In this document: piece after piece, positions 32,554-45,481 of the stretch
Layout: every line of letters starts with the position of its first letter
How positions within the stretch are numbered: the first letter of the stretch is position 1
Source: Uranotaenia lowii
Lineage: Eukaryota > Arthropoda > Insecta > Diptera > Culicidae
Direction: 5' to 3'
Assembly: GCF_029784155.1 (NCBI RefSeq)
Contig: NC_073693.1
Location: 188,287,127 to 188,351,126, forward strand
DNA length: 64,000 bases
Made by a program: the position numbers and the translations under genes
Notes under the pieces: model-generated
Database searches by the model: none
Seen by the model: only the letters and a program-made list of their open reading frames with translations
What the model was told of the DNA's origin: nothing

Positions 32554-35500
32554 TTGAGAGGTTTTCAGCCACTGCAAAAAATTAAGAATTATTTTCTTCA
32601 ATATTTTCTCAACAAATCTTTAAATTTTTATAAATTTCAATATTTTTAATCTATAAAATGTAAAAGTTTTCTGAATTTATTATGTAGTGGGATATTGTAA
32701 CGCGTTGGATAGATGAAAGTCTTCTCTGTAGTGTGACCAATGTTTATTAATGTGTAATTTTTCTTTTTAACACTAGGTTTACCGACGAAGAATTTTTTTT
32801 TGGTTAAAATAAATATTAAAACTCTTTTTAGAACAATATTTCATTCTAAGTCATTTTTCTTTATTTGAGCCGTGGGAATAAATATCCAGAGGACTCGAGA
32901 GGAAAAAGAGAATCCGTCAAATGGACGGCGTGACGGGGTAAGGTGACCTTTGATTTTGTAGGGCTGATGACCGTTGACGATTCCATGCTCTCTGATGGGA
33001 CGTAAGTAAAACGTTTGTTGGAGTATCTAGTTCGCAAATTGACATTTAGAATTTCCGAGGTTTCTTATTCGACAATATCTCTGCACAGATTCATTAGACC
33101 AGCATATCTAAGAAAAATCTGGCACCGTGTGAGGTTAATTCAATTTTATGCATGATTCTTCAAATGCAGATTACTGAATTTTTAAAATATTTCATGAAAT
33201 ATTGCATATAGATTTAAAAGTAAGATATCTTTGTCAACAAATAACTCCCAACTCACGAAGGAATGGATAAAATTAAATCCCGAAACACCTCCCACGCCTC
33301 GTAGTACATATTATCGTTTTTTTTCGAGTGAGAGATTGTTTGCTTGTTCGGAACCAGCCAGCCGGGATGTTTGGGATTGAAAATTCAAATAAGTGAGTTT
33401 CCCGCCCTTTACGCTCGGCTCCGTCAACTGTCAAGGATATTGATGAAATTTCCGCTCAGGTAACACGTGCCAAGAAATCCCATACTAAACATCCGGATCA
33501 AAAGTGTATCATCCGCACATATACGGGCTTTTGTTGTTGCTTGGTTCTGACTGAACCTTACGTTGCGAATTTACTTACAGACGGCAAAAGAACGGCGTTT
33601 TAGTTATTATAAAATTGGTTCGTGTGACGGGATACAGGGGGATCTGAGAAGTATTGAATTTCAAAGAAGCTCCATCAACTGTTTTTTTTTATTTAATTTT
33701 GTTTGACCAAGTGCTAGGAGTATTCTAGATATAAACATGTACATAAATCTACACTATTCCTTTCGTTGTTATGATAGTGTGGTGCAATGATTTGATTGAA
33801 TGACTGAATTGTTCTCCACTCTAACTCATTCATTTTTTGAGTTACCGGTTTTCTAAAGAAACAAAAATGGTATCGATTAAAGATTCCAGATGTTCAAATC
33901 TTTTTAGATTGACTCACATCTCTTCTAACTTTTTGAGCATCTTCTATTTTAATAACATTTTTAAGCGACAAACCCTCACCTTTACATTTTTGCAAAATTA
34001 GCAAAAAGAGCTCGAGCAAACAATGAGCAGGTTGCTAACAATGTAGAGATTGCAAGAAAAAGCGCAGAATTTGTTGTGCCAGCACTAACAAGTAGTAAAT
34101 TTGATTTCGGTCATCGACGGTATAATCAAATAAAACACGGAGAGGTAACCTTTTTGGTTTGTCCAATCCACCCTCCTGCCTCCGTTTGTTGAAATCGGTT
34201 CGAGCGAAGGACCGAGAAGCCTCAGCTGGGCCCTTTTGGTTATTCTCAGTCTGTATCTCTGTGGGAACCAAACATACCTTCATCACACTTCGTAATCAGC
34301 CACTTTGAGGTGTTGGATGCGTAAGAACCTTTTCATTGAGGAAAAGAAATGGTCAAATCTCCGGTTAAATTCAATTTAACCTCTAATGAACCCAGCCATA
34401 AGTGAGTAAATTAGTTGAGAACGTTCACAGCATTTTCCCTATTCAGCTGAATCGTCTAATCACGAGGATGGGGAACCGTCCGGCCAAAATTGTTATAGGT
34501 TTTCTCCATTTTTCAAATATTTTATTGTCGAAAAAGTTCTCTCGGATGCCTGCAGGTGAGCATGGGTCGTGGGGGGAAAACTGCCAGAAAGTTTCAATTA
34601 CCGAAACTTGGCAGCGACCCGGCAATTTCTCGAGTATTAAAAATCTTAAATTAATTATAAATTAACAACAAACAGGTCCGCTATTTCCTTAAATATTATC
34701 CCTGCTTTTGGCATCTCGCTGGACACACGAAACCGTAATGTATATTCATGAAGCCAAAAGTCAAAGAGCATGATGGAAAAACACCACTTTGCATTTTCCG
34801 CTGTGTTTTTTTCTCATCTTAAACAAAGTGAAAATTAATAACATACCCGAGCTTTCACTTTTGTCCTGTAAACAAAACTAGGGATGTAAATTAGCTTAAA
34901 AATTAGTCCATTCCCATCTCGTCTTGTACTGAGTGAGCTCAGCCATTCTTCATATACTGTGATGATATAAAGAAGGAGCCACTCTGCGTCCCTCGCATCC
35001 GGTTGGCCACTCAGCGCGCCCGAACCGGACCGGGTAGGTGGATTTGGCCATCAGGATATCATCGAGGTACCTCTTTCCGTTTTTAGCCAACCCCGGCGAG
35101 CTCATAAATACGAAATGAGATGGGAGGGCGTATGCAGAAATTGAAACAAAAATCCTTACACATCCAAAGTAAACAGCAGAGTGTGCTTTTCGTAGGTATG
35201 CCTAAATTATTTATCGGGCACTTTTTAATGCAAGAATAATTAACGGAAAGTATCTCGCTTAAAAGAAAGAAAACTGAAGGTACGGTCCGGTTGTTGCTAA
35301 TGTAAATTAGTGAAACAATAAGAAAGCCGCTGTTCAAATTTAAGGATTTTTTTGAGGCATTCAAACCAAGAATGATTTTTCGAATATTTTTTTCAACTTC
35401 ACCGTACCCGTTTTTATCATCTTGCTGTGTTGTTTATTTGGTATCAATTTCAAAATTGATCGTTATGTTAAAAACACACTATTAATAGGATTTCTGAAAT

Positions 35501-35948
35501 ACAATACAAAAAAATATACATTGGTTGAACGAAATGACCGCTTTATTCTGGTAATATTTTAGCAGTTCTCTGAACCCTAGTTTCAAACATTGAAACAAAA
35601 AGTAAGATAAATTAATTTATTTCAATAAATCAACTTCGGGTTAATCTAATGATTCCATTTTTGATTTCTAGTCAGCTCAAAGTTTATGTTTAACCCTTCA
35701 TTTCATGATATTCTATTTTTCGTTAAAAATCATTTTAACAGTGGGAAATGATGAGCACATCAAGAAAAAAAATACAATTTTTCACTTTTTCCATACATTA
35801 ATTGATGCAAATTTGTTACTTTATGAAACGAAGGGAAAAACATTTGACATTTTGAACAAAAATGTTTTGCAATGTAATATTCTAATTTCTGTATACAACT
35901 CATGCCTTTGTTTCGAATCTAACACTAAACATAACGACACTTGTTATA
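32554..35948. other. No gene recognised
   Basis: 32554-33250 is AT-rich and includes an orphan TTAA-CACTAGGTTTACCG end at 32767. 33250-35360 is less AT-rich and non-repetitive, resembling host intron or intergenic DNA. Short frames (34035-34286, 35083-35364) show no motif. Confidence 0.5.
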
Positions 35949-36911
35949 TACCGTCAAAGGGGGCCCCATCAAGTCTAAAACTTTCGCTGAAACAAAATTT
36001 TCTCTAAAAAATGCGCATTTGATAATAAATAAAGTCACTAATATCAACATGCTGATCATACGCAAAAACGGTGTTCAGATGATTGATAGAAAATTTATTC
36101 ACCTTAAATAAGCAAAACAGGGATTTCAAATCACTGCTATGTAGTTCGAGATATTTTAATATAAGTACAAGTACTTTTTTTCCGAATTTTCGCATTTGGA
36201 GCATAACCCAAAACTGTTCTTCTGCGATTTTTTTTAAATTTCATTTTCGGAATCAGCGCCCGATTTCACATTAAAAATATAGGTCGTTTAATAAAGTTCA
36301 CGATTTTTCTTTAATTTTGTAAACTAGTGTAATTATTTTCATAATTCAGTTACTAAATAGCCTGGACTAAAATGCATTAAAATGCAATCAAAGATTCACA
36401 TTTGAATCTTGTTTCCATATGCTGAAATATGATTGTTTTGCACCACACGTTCATTAATTTCAAAATTTCATCCATCCAAATATTAGTTTTAATGATTTTA
36501 GCTAGAAGAATTTCTTGTAGTGTTTTTTTACCCCTAAATGTATGCAGTACCCATACGGTTTTCCGTTAAAAACATTTTTTACAGAAAAAATGTAAAATTT
36601 TATTTGAACAAAACCAAAAATTATTGCAATTGGTTCTTCATGCAAATATATCAAAAACTTAAATTTTCAAACGTTTTCACTTGATTCTTCATCGAAAACA
36701 AAGTTTGTTGCAACTTATCCATTTTTCTTAGTAGGGTGAATATCGCAATTTTTTGTAAAATTAAAAACAACTGATGGAACCAATATATTTTTCTGATGAC
36801 TTTAATTTGATGTCCCATCAACCTTGAAACTTATATATGATTATTGTGAACATTAAAATTTTAGAAAACAATGAAATTGAAAAGTGTTGCATGATGCCCC
36901 AGTTTACGGTA
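35949..36911. mobile_element. TIR element of the TACCGTMAA family
   Basis: Left end TACCGTCAAAGGGGGCCCC and right end CCCCAGTTTACGGTA are imperfect inverted copies. 35955-36345 resembles one arm of the long inverted repeat at 22219-24035, ending in GTAAACTAGTG near 36313. 36345-36680 resembles 4560-4910. It is therefore probably a composite. Confidence 0.5.
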
Positions 36912-37563
36912 CACTTTTTTTGCTTAAACACTCTTGTTTCTCAGCCGATCCCTACAAAATTTAAATTTTCTGAAAAGCTTGAAATGTGAATCACATACGA
37001 ATCTTAGACAATTTTCAGCTACAATCATGATTTTTAAAGTTATTCAAAGTCGAAGAATTTTTTTTATGAAAAAAACATGATTCGGGAAAAAGTCGTAAAT
37101 CAGTTCGTAAGTGCTCCAAAAAGAAATTTCACTAAGCTGAAGTTAGAAGCTATATGTTGCACATATGGATTTATTTTTTTGTAAGATCATTGCCAAAATA
37201 AATGTAAAAACTTCGAACTTTTCTATCAACCAACCGCCAAAGCTGTTCCTGTCGCAGTAGAAAAAATGTAAATAGTGAATTGGGAGGTTAACATAATTTG
37301 TCACATTTTGCCATCTTAAGATTTTCGAAATACGAAACATAAAAATTATGACGACTTTCCAAAGGTAGCTGTTTTTTGAACTTTTCGTCAACCTGCATTT
37401 TCTGGGACTAAAAGAAAAATTAATTAGAAAAAAATAATTAGGCAAATTATAATAATAAAAAAGTACTTGCATTTAACGAATAAAAATAGTCCTGTAAATA
37501 TATTTGCGAGGAAAAAATAGGTGTAATCATCAAATAAAGTTCACAAACAGAAGATTTTTTTTT
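36912..37563. other. AT-rich spacer, no gene recognised
   Basis: Nothing supported; a 109-codon minus frame (37143-37472) lacks motifs and is AT-biased. Confidence 0.5.
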
Positions 37564-39010
37564 AAGATTCAGATTTCAGATTCAGATTTCAGATTCAGAT
37601 TTCAGATTCAGATTTCAGACTCAGATTTCAGATTCAGATTTCAGATTCAGATTTCAGATTCAGATTTCAGATTCAGATTTCAGATTCAGATTTCAGATTC
37701 AGATTTCAGATTCAGATTTCAGATTCAGATTTCAGATTCAGATTTCAGATTCAGATTTCAGATTCAGATTTCAGATTCAGATTTCAGATTCAGATTTCAG
37801 ATTCAGATTTCAGATTCAGATTTCAGATTCAGATTTCAGATTCAGATTTCAGATTCAGATTTCAGATTCAGATTTCAGATTCAGATTTCAGATTCAGATT
37901 TCAGATTCAGATTTCAGATTCAGATTTCAGATTCAGATTTCAGATTCAGATTTCAGATTCAGATTTCAGATTCAGATTTCAGATTCAGATTTCAGATTCA
38001 GATTTCAGATTCAGATTTCAGATTCAGATTTCAGATTCAGATTTCAGATTCAGATTTCAGATTCAGATTTCAGATTCAGATTTCAGATTCAGATTTCAGA
38101 TTCAGATTCAGATTTCAGATTCAGATTTCAGATTCAGATTTCAGATTCAGATTTCAGATTCAGATTTCAGATTCAGATTTCAGATTCAGATTTCAGATTC
38201 AGATTTCAGATTCAGATTTCAGATTCAGATTTCAGATTCAGATTTCAGATTCAGATTTCAGATTCAGATTTCAGATTCAGATTTCAGATTCAGATTTCAG
38301 ATTCAGATTTCAGATTCAGATTTCAGATTCAGATTTCAGATTCAGATTTCAGATTCAGATTTCAGATTCAGATTTCAGATTCAGATTTCAGATTCAGATT
38401 TCAGATTCAGATTTCAGATTCAGATTTCAGATTCAGATTTCAGATTCAGATTTCAGATTCAGATTTCAGATTCAGATTTCAGATTCAGATTTCAGATTCA
38501 GATTTCAGATTCAGATTTCAGATTCAGATTTCAGATTTCAGATTCAGATTTCAGATTCAGATTTCAGATTCAGATTTCAGATTCAGATTTCAGATTCAGA
38601 TTTCAGATTCAGATTTCAGATTCAGATTTCAGATTCAGATTTCAGATTCAGATTTCAGATTCAGATTTCAGATTCAGATTTCAGATTCAGATTTCAGATT
38701 CAGATTTCAGATTCAGATTTCAGATTCAGATTTCAGATTCAGATTTCAGATTCAGATTTCAGATTCAGATTTCAGATTCAGATTTCAGATTCAGATTTCA
38801 GATTCAGATTTCAGATTCAGATTTCAGATTCAGATTTCAGATTCAGATTTCAGATTCAGATTTCAGATTCAGATTTCAGATTCAGATTTCAGATTCAGAT
38901 TTCAGATTCAGATTTCAGATTCAGATTTCAGATTCAGATTTCAGATTCAGATTTCAGATTCAGATTTCAGATTCAGATTTCAGATTCAGATTTCATATTC
39001 ACATTTCAGA
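37564..39010 (+). repeat. 13-bp minisatellite, about 110 copies (AGATTTCAGATTC)
   Basis: Near-perfect head-to-tail copies of AGATTTCAGATTC. Phase changes are few: an extra AGATTC near 38100 and an extra AGATTTC near 38533, plus a C for T near 37620 and decay beyond 38990. The unit contains no plus-strand stop in any frame and is not a multiple of three, so the 503-codon open frame (37504-39015) is a by-product and not a gene. Confidence 0.95.
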
Positions 39011-39452
39011 TTTAAGGTTTCAGAATATAAATTCAGATTTCAGATTCGGGGGTCAAAATAGAAATGTAGGAGGGTTAATATTAAGTAATTAAGTTGAGAT
39101 CTAATGATTGCAGTTGCTCACATCTTAAGCTTATTTTCAAACATTTTGATACTCATTAAAAATTTAAAAAATCGTATAAGGGTACTGCTTATTTTTTTTT
39201 TCTTGTATCATCATAAGCGATAAATAAGATTAAAAATTTTGTTCGAACAAAACCAAAAATTACTGCAATTATTCATAGCATCAAAAATTTGCAAAACACT
39301 ATGATTTTTATGGGATTCCATTTGGGAAAAAAGCGCATCACTTTTCTTACTACCAACGATACTAATATTTTTCCAACTACGTCCATGTTATGTCCCTCCG
39401 ACCAAAAAACTTTAAAGTTGAAAAGTGTTGCATGTTACCTCAGTTGACGGTA
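39011..39452. mobile_element. Right-end fragment of the TACCGTMAA TIR family
   Basis: 39225-39300 resembles 36590-36660, and AAGTGTTGCATG...CTCAGTTGACGGTA ends at 39452, as at 36911. The left end was not found and may have been lost at the minisatellite. Confidence 0.45.
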
Positions 39453-41700
39453 CCCGTTATGAAACTGAAACGACGATCAGAGCTGCGATGATTGTGCCAG
39501 GCACTTTTCTTATCGTCACCGATTTTACAGAATAACCAACTACCTACATGTCTTGAATTTGCAGACCGGATGGTTTGGGATGCGGCTTTATGTTATGTAC
39601 GTTGATATTAGATTTGAATTTTCATCATTCCACATATTATTCTTGCGAGATGCTTTGCCTTTGCTGATTCTGTGCATTTTGTTTGATGGCTACCCATTCC
39701 ATAAATTCTGCACCCGGTTCGGACAACCAACCACATTTCCACCCCCTTCGGTTTTTTAGTTCGCTAGTCGTACGTCGTCATCATCTTACGTTCGCTCAGT
39801 CCGGCATTCAGCATCCTTGGTGCCCGGTTGGTCTTTCGGTGGTAGATCCGCATGTGGATGTTTCTCCGGCACTCCGCGCCACCACCGCTAACCGGATCCC
39901 GACATCACGGCCTCGGTTAATGTGCTGTGCGTAGATATACATGTGTGAATATGTGTGGAAACTCATACGGAACGGCGGTTTTTAAGGGGTGAGATGACTA
40001 CGCTTTCCTTTTATTAAACATTTTCAAAGCATACATTTTTTATTACTTCATGCTTCGCTACCACCTACGCTGCTTGCTTACTTGCCTGCTCACCCGCATT
40101 TTTCAGTTCGTTTTTTACCCTTATGTTCCGACAGCACTTGCTGACCAAGACTTTGCTGCCCAGGAAAAGAGGCACGCGTAACCTTTTGGCCACGACAAGC
40201 GGAAAGCACACATCCTTTAATGTTGTATGCATAAGAGGGACGAATAATTTGAAGTTAAATTAATTAGAATCAGCGCTGTTCTTGCTTCTCTAAGAAGATC
40301 GATAAGTTCAGAGCGTAGTTAATTAAGAAGCCCCTAAAAGTAGGCACATTGAAAAAAATCAAGCGACAGAAGCAAAATGCAATTTATGCGAGTTTCATTG
40401 ATCGTTCAGATTATAAAGACTTTTAACACGTTTTTGCGTTGAAATTTGGAGCAACAACTTTTTCCAAAACCTCTTTTGAAAAGTCGATTTTTTCGGCGAG
40501 TTTTGGAAATATGGAGACCAGTAAACGATAATATTTTTATAATTAGCTTAACTCAGCTTAGCTTGATTGACTACTCACATCAGGCCCGTGCGGAAGACCC
40601 GTCCATGGGGTGGGTTTTCGAAATTCAAATATGGCTAAAAGTAATAACTATATAAAAAAATTCACCCTTGATAAGAAATGAATTTCTAACTTAATGTGCT
40701 TACTCATGATTATCTTACAAACTCTAAAAATAATAAATTTTTATGACAATATAAATCAAAATTACTAAAACAGATCACCATGTATGATTTAAATCCATAA
40801 TATTTTCGATAAGTCACTGATAAAAACGATGTTCCTTATTCTGAACTAGAAATTTGCTTCAGAATAATTTCTAAGCAGTTCAGTTTTCAAATTTGAAATA
40901 AATATTTCCAAAAACAATCTGAATTCTAAAGTAGATGTCAGACCAGGTTTAAAAATCAACCATAAATAATTGTTAGGAAAATGATAATAAATGTTATTTA
41001 TTATTCATCTTAATTAACATTTCTTTTCTTCATTTTCAACTGAAGGGTTGAATGAAAAATTTCACTGTAGTATGAATGAAAAAACAATCGTAATCTAAAA
41101 TGTGAATTTTTCATTTGAAAAAATGTAAAGGTTTAAGTTATAAAAAAACAAAAATTCAGAATTGAAAAACATAGAAAAATATTTTTAAAAATTTAAATAG
41201 CTTGACTTTAATGTAGTGAATGAGCCGGTCGGTTACGACATTGAAATCTGCTAAATTAATCAAAATTGATTATTAAACTGTACTACAAAATTCGGTAAAA
41301 TCATTTGAAAATCAAAACAAAATATTAAGATGAAAAAGAATTTTTTTTCAAACTTTAAAGGAATTTGTTTCAATAAAAACGTCTTACCATTAGAAAAACT
41401 CAAGTGAACAGCATTTTGGTGCTGTTTTATTGATTCATTTGAAGATTTTAGTGTCCTGCACTCGAAGATTTTGTCAAATTTGACTATCACACTATCACGT
41501 TTAATTTTGGTTATATGGAGATTCAAAATGTGTGAGATTTAAGTGAAATCAATTATTGATGATTGATTAAAATTTTAGAAGAAAGCTGATTCTGATTTGG
41601 TTTATTATACTTCATTCAATTAAGGACTAATATTTTGATTTATGATGCATGATTTAAAAGAAAAAAATATACAGTTTTTAAAAATTTGTAAAGATATCAT
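39453..41700. other. No gene recognised
   Basis: 39470-40670 is less AT-rich and non-repetitive; 40670-41700 is strongly AT-rich. Short frames lack motifs. Confidence 0.5.
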
Positions 41701-41830
41701 ACATTTGCGAGGATGCTGGACTGCAAAACAGGTGTTCGCTGCCAATCCGTTAGGAACGAGACGAGCAGGAACGCAACGAGCGAGGTGGTTCGAAAAAGTG
41801 GAGCGTGTTCTGGCGTATGTGACAAAATGA
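41701..41830 (+). pseudogene. Possible 3' coding end of a non-LTR retrotransposon
   Basis: Ends GTRRAGTQRARWFEKVERVL then AYVTK and a stop at 41828-41830. Short GRR..GRPR.RW..VE-type C-termini are known from several non-LTR polyproteins. It directly precedes the ATTACAAAA array, so the array may have grown from the element's 3' tail. The similarity is weak and no other domain is present. Confidence 0.35.
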
Positions 41831-41835
41831 TAAAA

Positions 41836-42177
41836 ATAACAAAAAATACAAAAAATACAAAAATTACCAAAAATTATCAAAATTACAAAAACTACAAAAT
41901 TAAAAGTATTACAAAAATTACAAAAATTACTTAAATTACAAATGTTACAAAACTTACAAAAATTACAAAAATTTGAAAAATACAAAAAATACAAAAATTA
42001 CAAAAATTACAAAAATTACAAAAATTACAAAAATTACAAAAATTACAAAAATTACAAAAATTACAAAAATTACAAAAATTACAAAAATTACAAAAATTAC
42101 AAAAATTACAAAAATTACAAAAATTACAAAAATTACAAAAATTACAAAAATTACAAAAATTACAAAAATTACAAAAG
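41836..42177 (+). repeat. ATTACAAAA 9-bp array 1
   Basis: Irregular units to about 41990, then about 20 perfect copies of ATTACAAAA to 42177. Frames reading KIT, NYK or FCN repeats are translation artefacts. Confidence 0.95.
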
Positions 42178-42626
42178 GGATGTGATTTTATTTCGGTCGT
42201 CGTGTTCGATTTTTCTTTCGTCAATACCTAACATAGAGAAAATACGGCGAAGTGTGGATGGAGTCTCCATAGAAAAGGAGTTATGTGAAGTAACGAAATA
42301 GAAGAGTGGAATTCTTAATCATCGATACTTTTACGATAAATACGGGCCCAGTTTTTATTTTCGGCTGCTTTTGTGCGTTATCATAAGAAAGAAAATGCTT
42401 GTCATACAGTGTTTTCGAGGTTCCGCGAATCAAACGAAGTGCTTCTCGGGGGCAGTGAAATTTGGAAAAAGTTGTCCCAAATAAGAAATATAAAAAAGAA
42501 GAAATTTAGAACGGAGTGTGAGGAAAATGACCGCTGCAATTCATTGGGACGGAAAGCTGTTTATCACTCCTTGGACCTTCACTTGTGCTAATTTTGGTTA
42601 CGAGTTATACAGCTTGAACACATTTT
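42178..42626. other. Spacer, no gene recognised
   Basis: Unique-looking sequence between the 9-mer array and the TIR element; small overlapping frames only. Confidence 0.45.
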
Positions 42627-45481
42627 GGGCCTTATTCTGCGAGGCGAATGAAGTGACTCGTAGTCACATTAGTCGTAGTCACGTGACTATAGTCGTGGTA
42701 TTCCGAGAGGCGACTCACTCCAGGTGACTAGTTCATCGCCTCGGGTGCAAATTGACAACAGATCTTCATCTTGTCGATTTTGAAGTAATGAACTAGGTTC
42801 ATCGGGTTCACCATGAGGACTGTCAAAAATGTGAGGAACATTCAAAGAAGGTAGTGTGATATTCAATTTCTTGCATGACGTCACATTCATAAAGTTTATG
42901 AAAATTTTATACTGATTTATTTCGTTATTTTTGTGAAACTGAACCAATTTGAAGGAATTAAATGAGTACCAAATCTTTTTCGATTATGTTTCAAACTGTT
43001 AGGCAGAATTCTAATTGATTTTGGTCTCGTTCAAGCTGAACATTGGAATTGTACTTTTGCATGCAATGAAATTTCAAATTTAAATTGAAAGTTCATATGA
43101 AAAATCCATATAAATTTTCTCATTCCTGAATTTTGTAGAGGAGAGTGGGGTAACGTGGGCCATGGGGAAACGTGGGCCACTCTAAATGTATGGTTGCGTT
43201 TATTTCAATTTTTTTTTTAAGTACAATTTGTTCAATAAGTTTTTATATTTATTTACAACTAGTTTATTAAAGGCCTTTTACTTTTAGAAGTTTTTTTTTG
43301 TACCGAGTGTATACGTTAGGGAGGGGGCCAAAATAGTCAAGGCTACTAAACATATAGAATTATTTGAACAAGGGAGGGGAGAAGTTTATAGGAGAATATA
43401 TAGAAACTTAACATGCATTGTTTTATTTTGAACTTGTTGTCTAAAGTGTCTAAAAAAGGTCATAGTTATTGGTTTTAATTTCTTTTACTATGCTAGAGTT
43501 CTGTCTCAATAAGGTTTACAAACAAATATATAATATAGAACTTATTTTCTACCCATTTGAATTAAAATTTGCTGCTTAACATTTTGATATAACCTAAAAC
43601 TTCTGCTCGGTTTTATTTATTTTATTTTAAACGTCAAATGAGCCAAAACGTCAAAAAGTTATGTTTAGTGACGAAGATAAGTCCAAATATGAAGTAAATT
43701 AATTTTATTTTAGAAATGTTTCAGTACAATAAGGTGCATGATGATAAAGCTAAAACTGAATATATTTGTCTTCAAATTTTTTTTTAACTTTGAACTTTGG
43801 ATCTAAAACTTGTTGAAATTTGTTGTTAGTTCAACAAATCACCTAATGAAAAAGTTCTGTATGCTGTTTTTTTTTTGTTCAATGAACTATGTTGCTTGAT
43901 TATTGAGCAATTGATTCGATTCACAAATGTTGCTTGAAAAAATTTGTTTCTTTGCTAAAACTTGAAAAAGTGAATAATTCGATTAAAAAGAAACGAACAT
44001 AGCTTTTATTGAAATTGCTTTGTTTTTAAATAACTAATACACATGCATAAAAAAATGTCGCACCTGAAAAATGATGTTGTCTTTTAGAATTGACATTTCG
44101 TTTAAGTTCATCCGAAATGACTATCGGCCAACCTTCGTACATACTCAGGTGATGCAAATCAGATCGATTTAATGAAAAATTTGGCAGATTTTTTTCAAAA
44201 TTTATAGAGTAAACGCATTCTCATTTGCTTAATAAATACTTTATTTTGTGTTTGCAACTAGCTCAAGCACTCTTATCAACAAAAAACTTACTTCTGTGTC
44301 TGTTTTCGTTACCATTTATTTGAATCATAAGTATATTCTTCACCTTAATAAAATTGCATTGGTTTTTGCCACTGCATTCATTCGCAAGCTTCAAAATGAA
44401 TCATCTGAGCTGTCATAGAACAAGCAAAGAAAAAAATGGAGTTTGCGAAAAAGGTAATTTTTGTTAATTTTTATTTTTATTCATAATGTTAATTCTCAGC
44501 ATGTTTAATTTATTTCAACAGCTTACTAAAGACCAGGGCAAGTTCCAGACGACGTTGGCCATATTGACTCCCGGCCACCACTCACAAATATGCTTCCCAG
44601 AGCTAAACCAAATGCAGCAACTGGATGAGGTACGGTGGCAGTAAACCATTACCCAGGAATAAAACCATGGCCACGGTGCTGCCGGACAACACCGTGGAAG
44701 ACGTCATGTACCAAATAGGAAAAAGTGAATGGAACCGGTTCGTTCCAGAGCACCAGGAAGTAGCAGCAAACTCTTCAGAATAGCCCACAAAGCTTTTGTA
44801 AAGTGGTTAGTTTGTCAATACAGCTGTTAAGGAAAAATAAATTTCATAAAGTCTGAATCCGAAATTTATTTCATTTAGCTGCAGGGTTTGTGTTTTTGAA
44901 TTAAATAACCTAAACCGTCTTGAATTTAAATTTACAATTATCGGTAAGGATTCCAAAAAATTCCAAATTTTCTTTCTTATAATCGATTATCAAAGGAACA
45001 TAATTTCGAGATAAAAACTTAGAAACAGAATTGTAATTAGGGTCACAAAATTTATTTTCAACTCAAATATCTAGAACTGAAAAGTTCTGTGTGCATAATA
45101 AGAAAAGCTTTCTAAATTGCTTATAAGATAAAAATTTCTAATTTTATTTCCGGATTTCTAAAATAAATTTGTGGTATTTTTTAAACATTTTTCATCTAAA
45201 AAAGTTTAGTAAGTTCCTGTTGAAAGCTTCATTAAAATTTTGTCATATTTATACAAAATGTTATTTTTTCCTACCAAGTCACCTGCGAAATAGGTTACGA
45301 CTCCAAAAGTCACTTGCCACCGACTTGAGTCACGCCATTCGCCTCTGAGAATACGGTGACAGTAAAAAAAGTTCATTCAAGTCACCTAAAGTTCATTCAA
45401 GTCACGGCATTCGCCTGCTAGAATACGGTGACTCTAAAAAACCAAGTCACTTCACGTCACTCGCCTCGCAGAATAAGGCCC
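42627..45481. mobile_element. 2.85-kb TIR element with GGGCCTTATTCTGCGAGGCG ends
   Basis: GGGCCTTATTCTGCGAGGCG at the left is matched in reverse complement at 45462-45481. Subterminal GTCAC and ATTCGCCT..GAATACGGTGAC blocks recur several times at both ends (42640-42740, 45285-45465). The interior is AT-rich, includes GTGGGCCATGGGGAAACGTGG near 43157, and carries a small intron-containing gene candidate at 44436-44783. No transposase was recognised. Confidence 0.75.
44436..44783 (+). pseudogene. Small two-exon gene candidate inside the TIR element
   Basis: Exon 1 is ATG GAG TTT GCG AAA AAG (44436-44453). A 68-bp GT-AG intron (GTAATTT donor, TTTATTTCAACAG acceptor) ends at 44521. Exon 2 opens LTKDQGKFQTTLAILTPG and continues HHSQICFPELNQMQQLDE to a TAA at 44642-44644. 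In the next frame from about 44632 the sequence continues as GGSKPLPRNKT, then MATVLPDNTVEDVMYQIGKS and EWNRFVPEHQE to TAG at 44781-44783, so one frameshift is inferred. A poly(A) signal AATAAA follows near 44836. The product is not recognised. The distinct base composition against AT-rich flanks suggests captured sequence or a small element-encoded protein. Confidence 0.45.

Noticed and set aside
37504..39015. 503-codon open frame
   Set aside because: It is the translation of a 13-bp minisatellite that lacks stops; not a gene.
41931..42301. KIT/NYK/FCN repeat proteins at 41931-42301 and 46498-47120
   Set aside because: Translation of the ATTACAAAA arrays in several frames.
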